NCBI RefSeq assembly: GCF_938018035.1
Contig: NZ_CALIJF010000009.1
Location: 1 to 13,433, forward strand
DNA from: an uncultured Campylobacter sp.
Lineage (GTDB): Bacteria; Campylobacterota; Campylobacteria; Campylobacterales; Campylobacteraceae
Length of the DNA stretch: 13,433 nt
Direction of reading: 5' to 3'
Shown: piece after piece, positions 13,056 through 13,433 of the stretch
Numbering within the stretch: the first letter of the stretch is position 1
How the letters are laid out: the number at the start of each line of letters is the position of its first letter
Translations under genes and position numbers: made by a program
The notes under the pieces: model-generated
The model's input: only the letters and a program-made list of their open reading frames with translations
Databases searched by the model: none
What the model was told of the DNA's origin: nothing

Positions 13056-13433
13056 ATGAATGTAATATATTGCGATTCTTTAGTTATTGGCGGCGGTTTG
13101 GCGGGCTTAAGAGCTGCGATCGCTACCGGAGAGAAGGGGCTTAGCACCATCGTTTTGAGCCTGATCCCTGTTAAGCGCTCGCACTCTGCGGCAGCTCAAG
13201 GCGGCATGCAGGCATCGCTTGGAAATTCCAAGATGAGCGAGGGCGACAACGAGGACGTGCACTTTGCCGATACCGTAAAAGGAAGCGACTGGGGCTGCGA
13301 TCAGGATGTCGCTAGGATGTTTGCACAAACGGCGCCTAAGGCTATTCGCGAGCTTGCAGGCTGGGGCGTTCCTTGGACTAGGATTACTAGAGGCGAGCGA
13401 AGCGCTATTATCAATGCTCAAAAAACCACGATC
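13056..13433 (+). CDS. frdA: Fumarate reductase flavoprotein subunit (5' part; runs off the window)
   Basis: This is the catalytic subunit that interconverts fumarate and succinate on the cytoplasmic face, with FAD bound covalently. Only 126 codons are present. SLVIGGGLAGLRAA (8–21) is the FAD-binding loop. RSHSAAAQGG (41–50) carries His43, the covalent FAD attachment site, at the same residue number as in Wolinella FrdA. MQASLGNSKMSEGDNEDVHF, VKGSDWGCDQ and GWGVPWTRI follow as in that family. AGGGAG lies six bases before the ATG and overlaps the end of frdC. The order C-A, presumably then B, is that of epsilonproteobacterial frd operons. The reading frame is open to the window end. Confidence 0.96.
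   Translation, partial: MNVIYCDSLVIGGGLAGLRAAIATGEKGLSTIVLSLIPVKRSHSAAAQGGMQASLGNSKMSEGDNEDVHFADTVKGSDWGCDQDVARMFAQTAPKAIRELAGWGVPWTRITRGERSAIINAQKTTI

Noticed and set aside
1..13433. tRNA, rRNA, CRISPR array, insertion sequence, phage or toxin–antitoxin genes
   Set aside because: No cloverleaf-like sequence, regular repeat–spacer array, transposase or integrase motif, terminal inverted repeat pair or toxin pair was seen on either strand.

Overview
The window reads as a chromosome segment of a relatively GC-rich Campylobacter (an oral-type species such as C. gracilis, C. rectus or C. showae is the best guess; the species is inference). Three things point there. The order methyltransferase – YkgJ-type Cys-cluster protein – TPR protein – trpC – HIT protein matches what I recall as Cj0495–Cj0499 of C. 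jejuni. The frdC–frdA pair is very close to Wolinella/Campylobacter quinol:fumarate reductase. Ribosome binding sites are AAAGGA-like, and AAATTTTAAAATTT blocks fill the spacers. Every convincing gene is on the + strand.

Layout. 1–62 may hold the last codons of an outer-membrane beta-barrel protein. 63–413 is a repeat-rich spacer ending in a TATAAT promoter. 414–5577 is a tightly packed, partly overlapping five-gene block: a YpdA-like flavin oxidoreductase, a TrmN6-type methyltransferase carrying a large low-complexity insert, a YkgJ-family protein, an exported TPR protein with a Ser/Gln/Asn/Pro-rich tail, and trpC. 5578–6710 is 1.1 kb without a believable gene; it holds diverged repeats and, at its end, two hairpins just before the next gene. 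6711–10782 is a second co-directional block: HIT hydrolase, WG-repeat protein, RibBA, DNA polymerase IV and an unrecognised 179-residue protein. 10783–11448 is another gene-poor, A-depleted spacer. Then come lgt (TTG start), a promoter region, frdC and the 5' part of frdA, which runs off the window.

Most genes are housekeeping: tryptophan and riboflavin synthesis, tRNA modification, lipoprotein maturation, anaerobic respiration and translesion synthesis. I see no phage, transposase, CRISPR, toxin–antitoxin or secretion system, and no obvious new multi-gene system. The unusual material is structural. There is a ~180-residue insert in a conserved methyltransferase. A five-unit 34-residue WG array sits between two conserved genes. 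An 87-bp spacer repeat has copies that differ almost only by transitions. The leader of the HIT gene could form mutually exclusive hairpins. AATT-rich palindromic motifs recur in spacers and resemble motifs inside low-complexity coding stretches.
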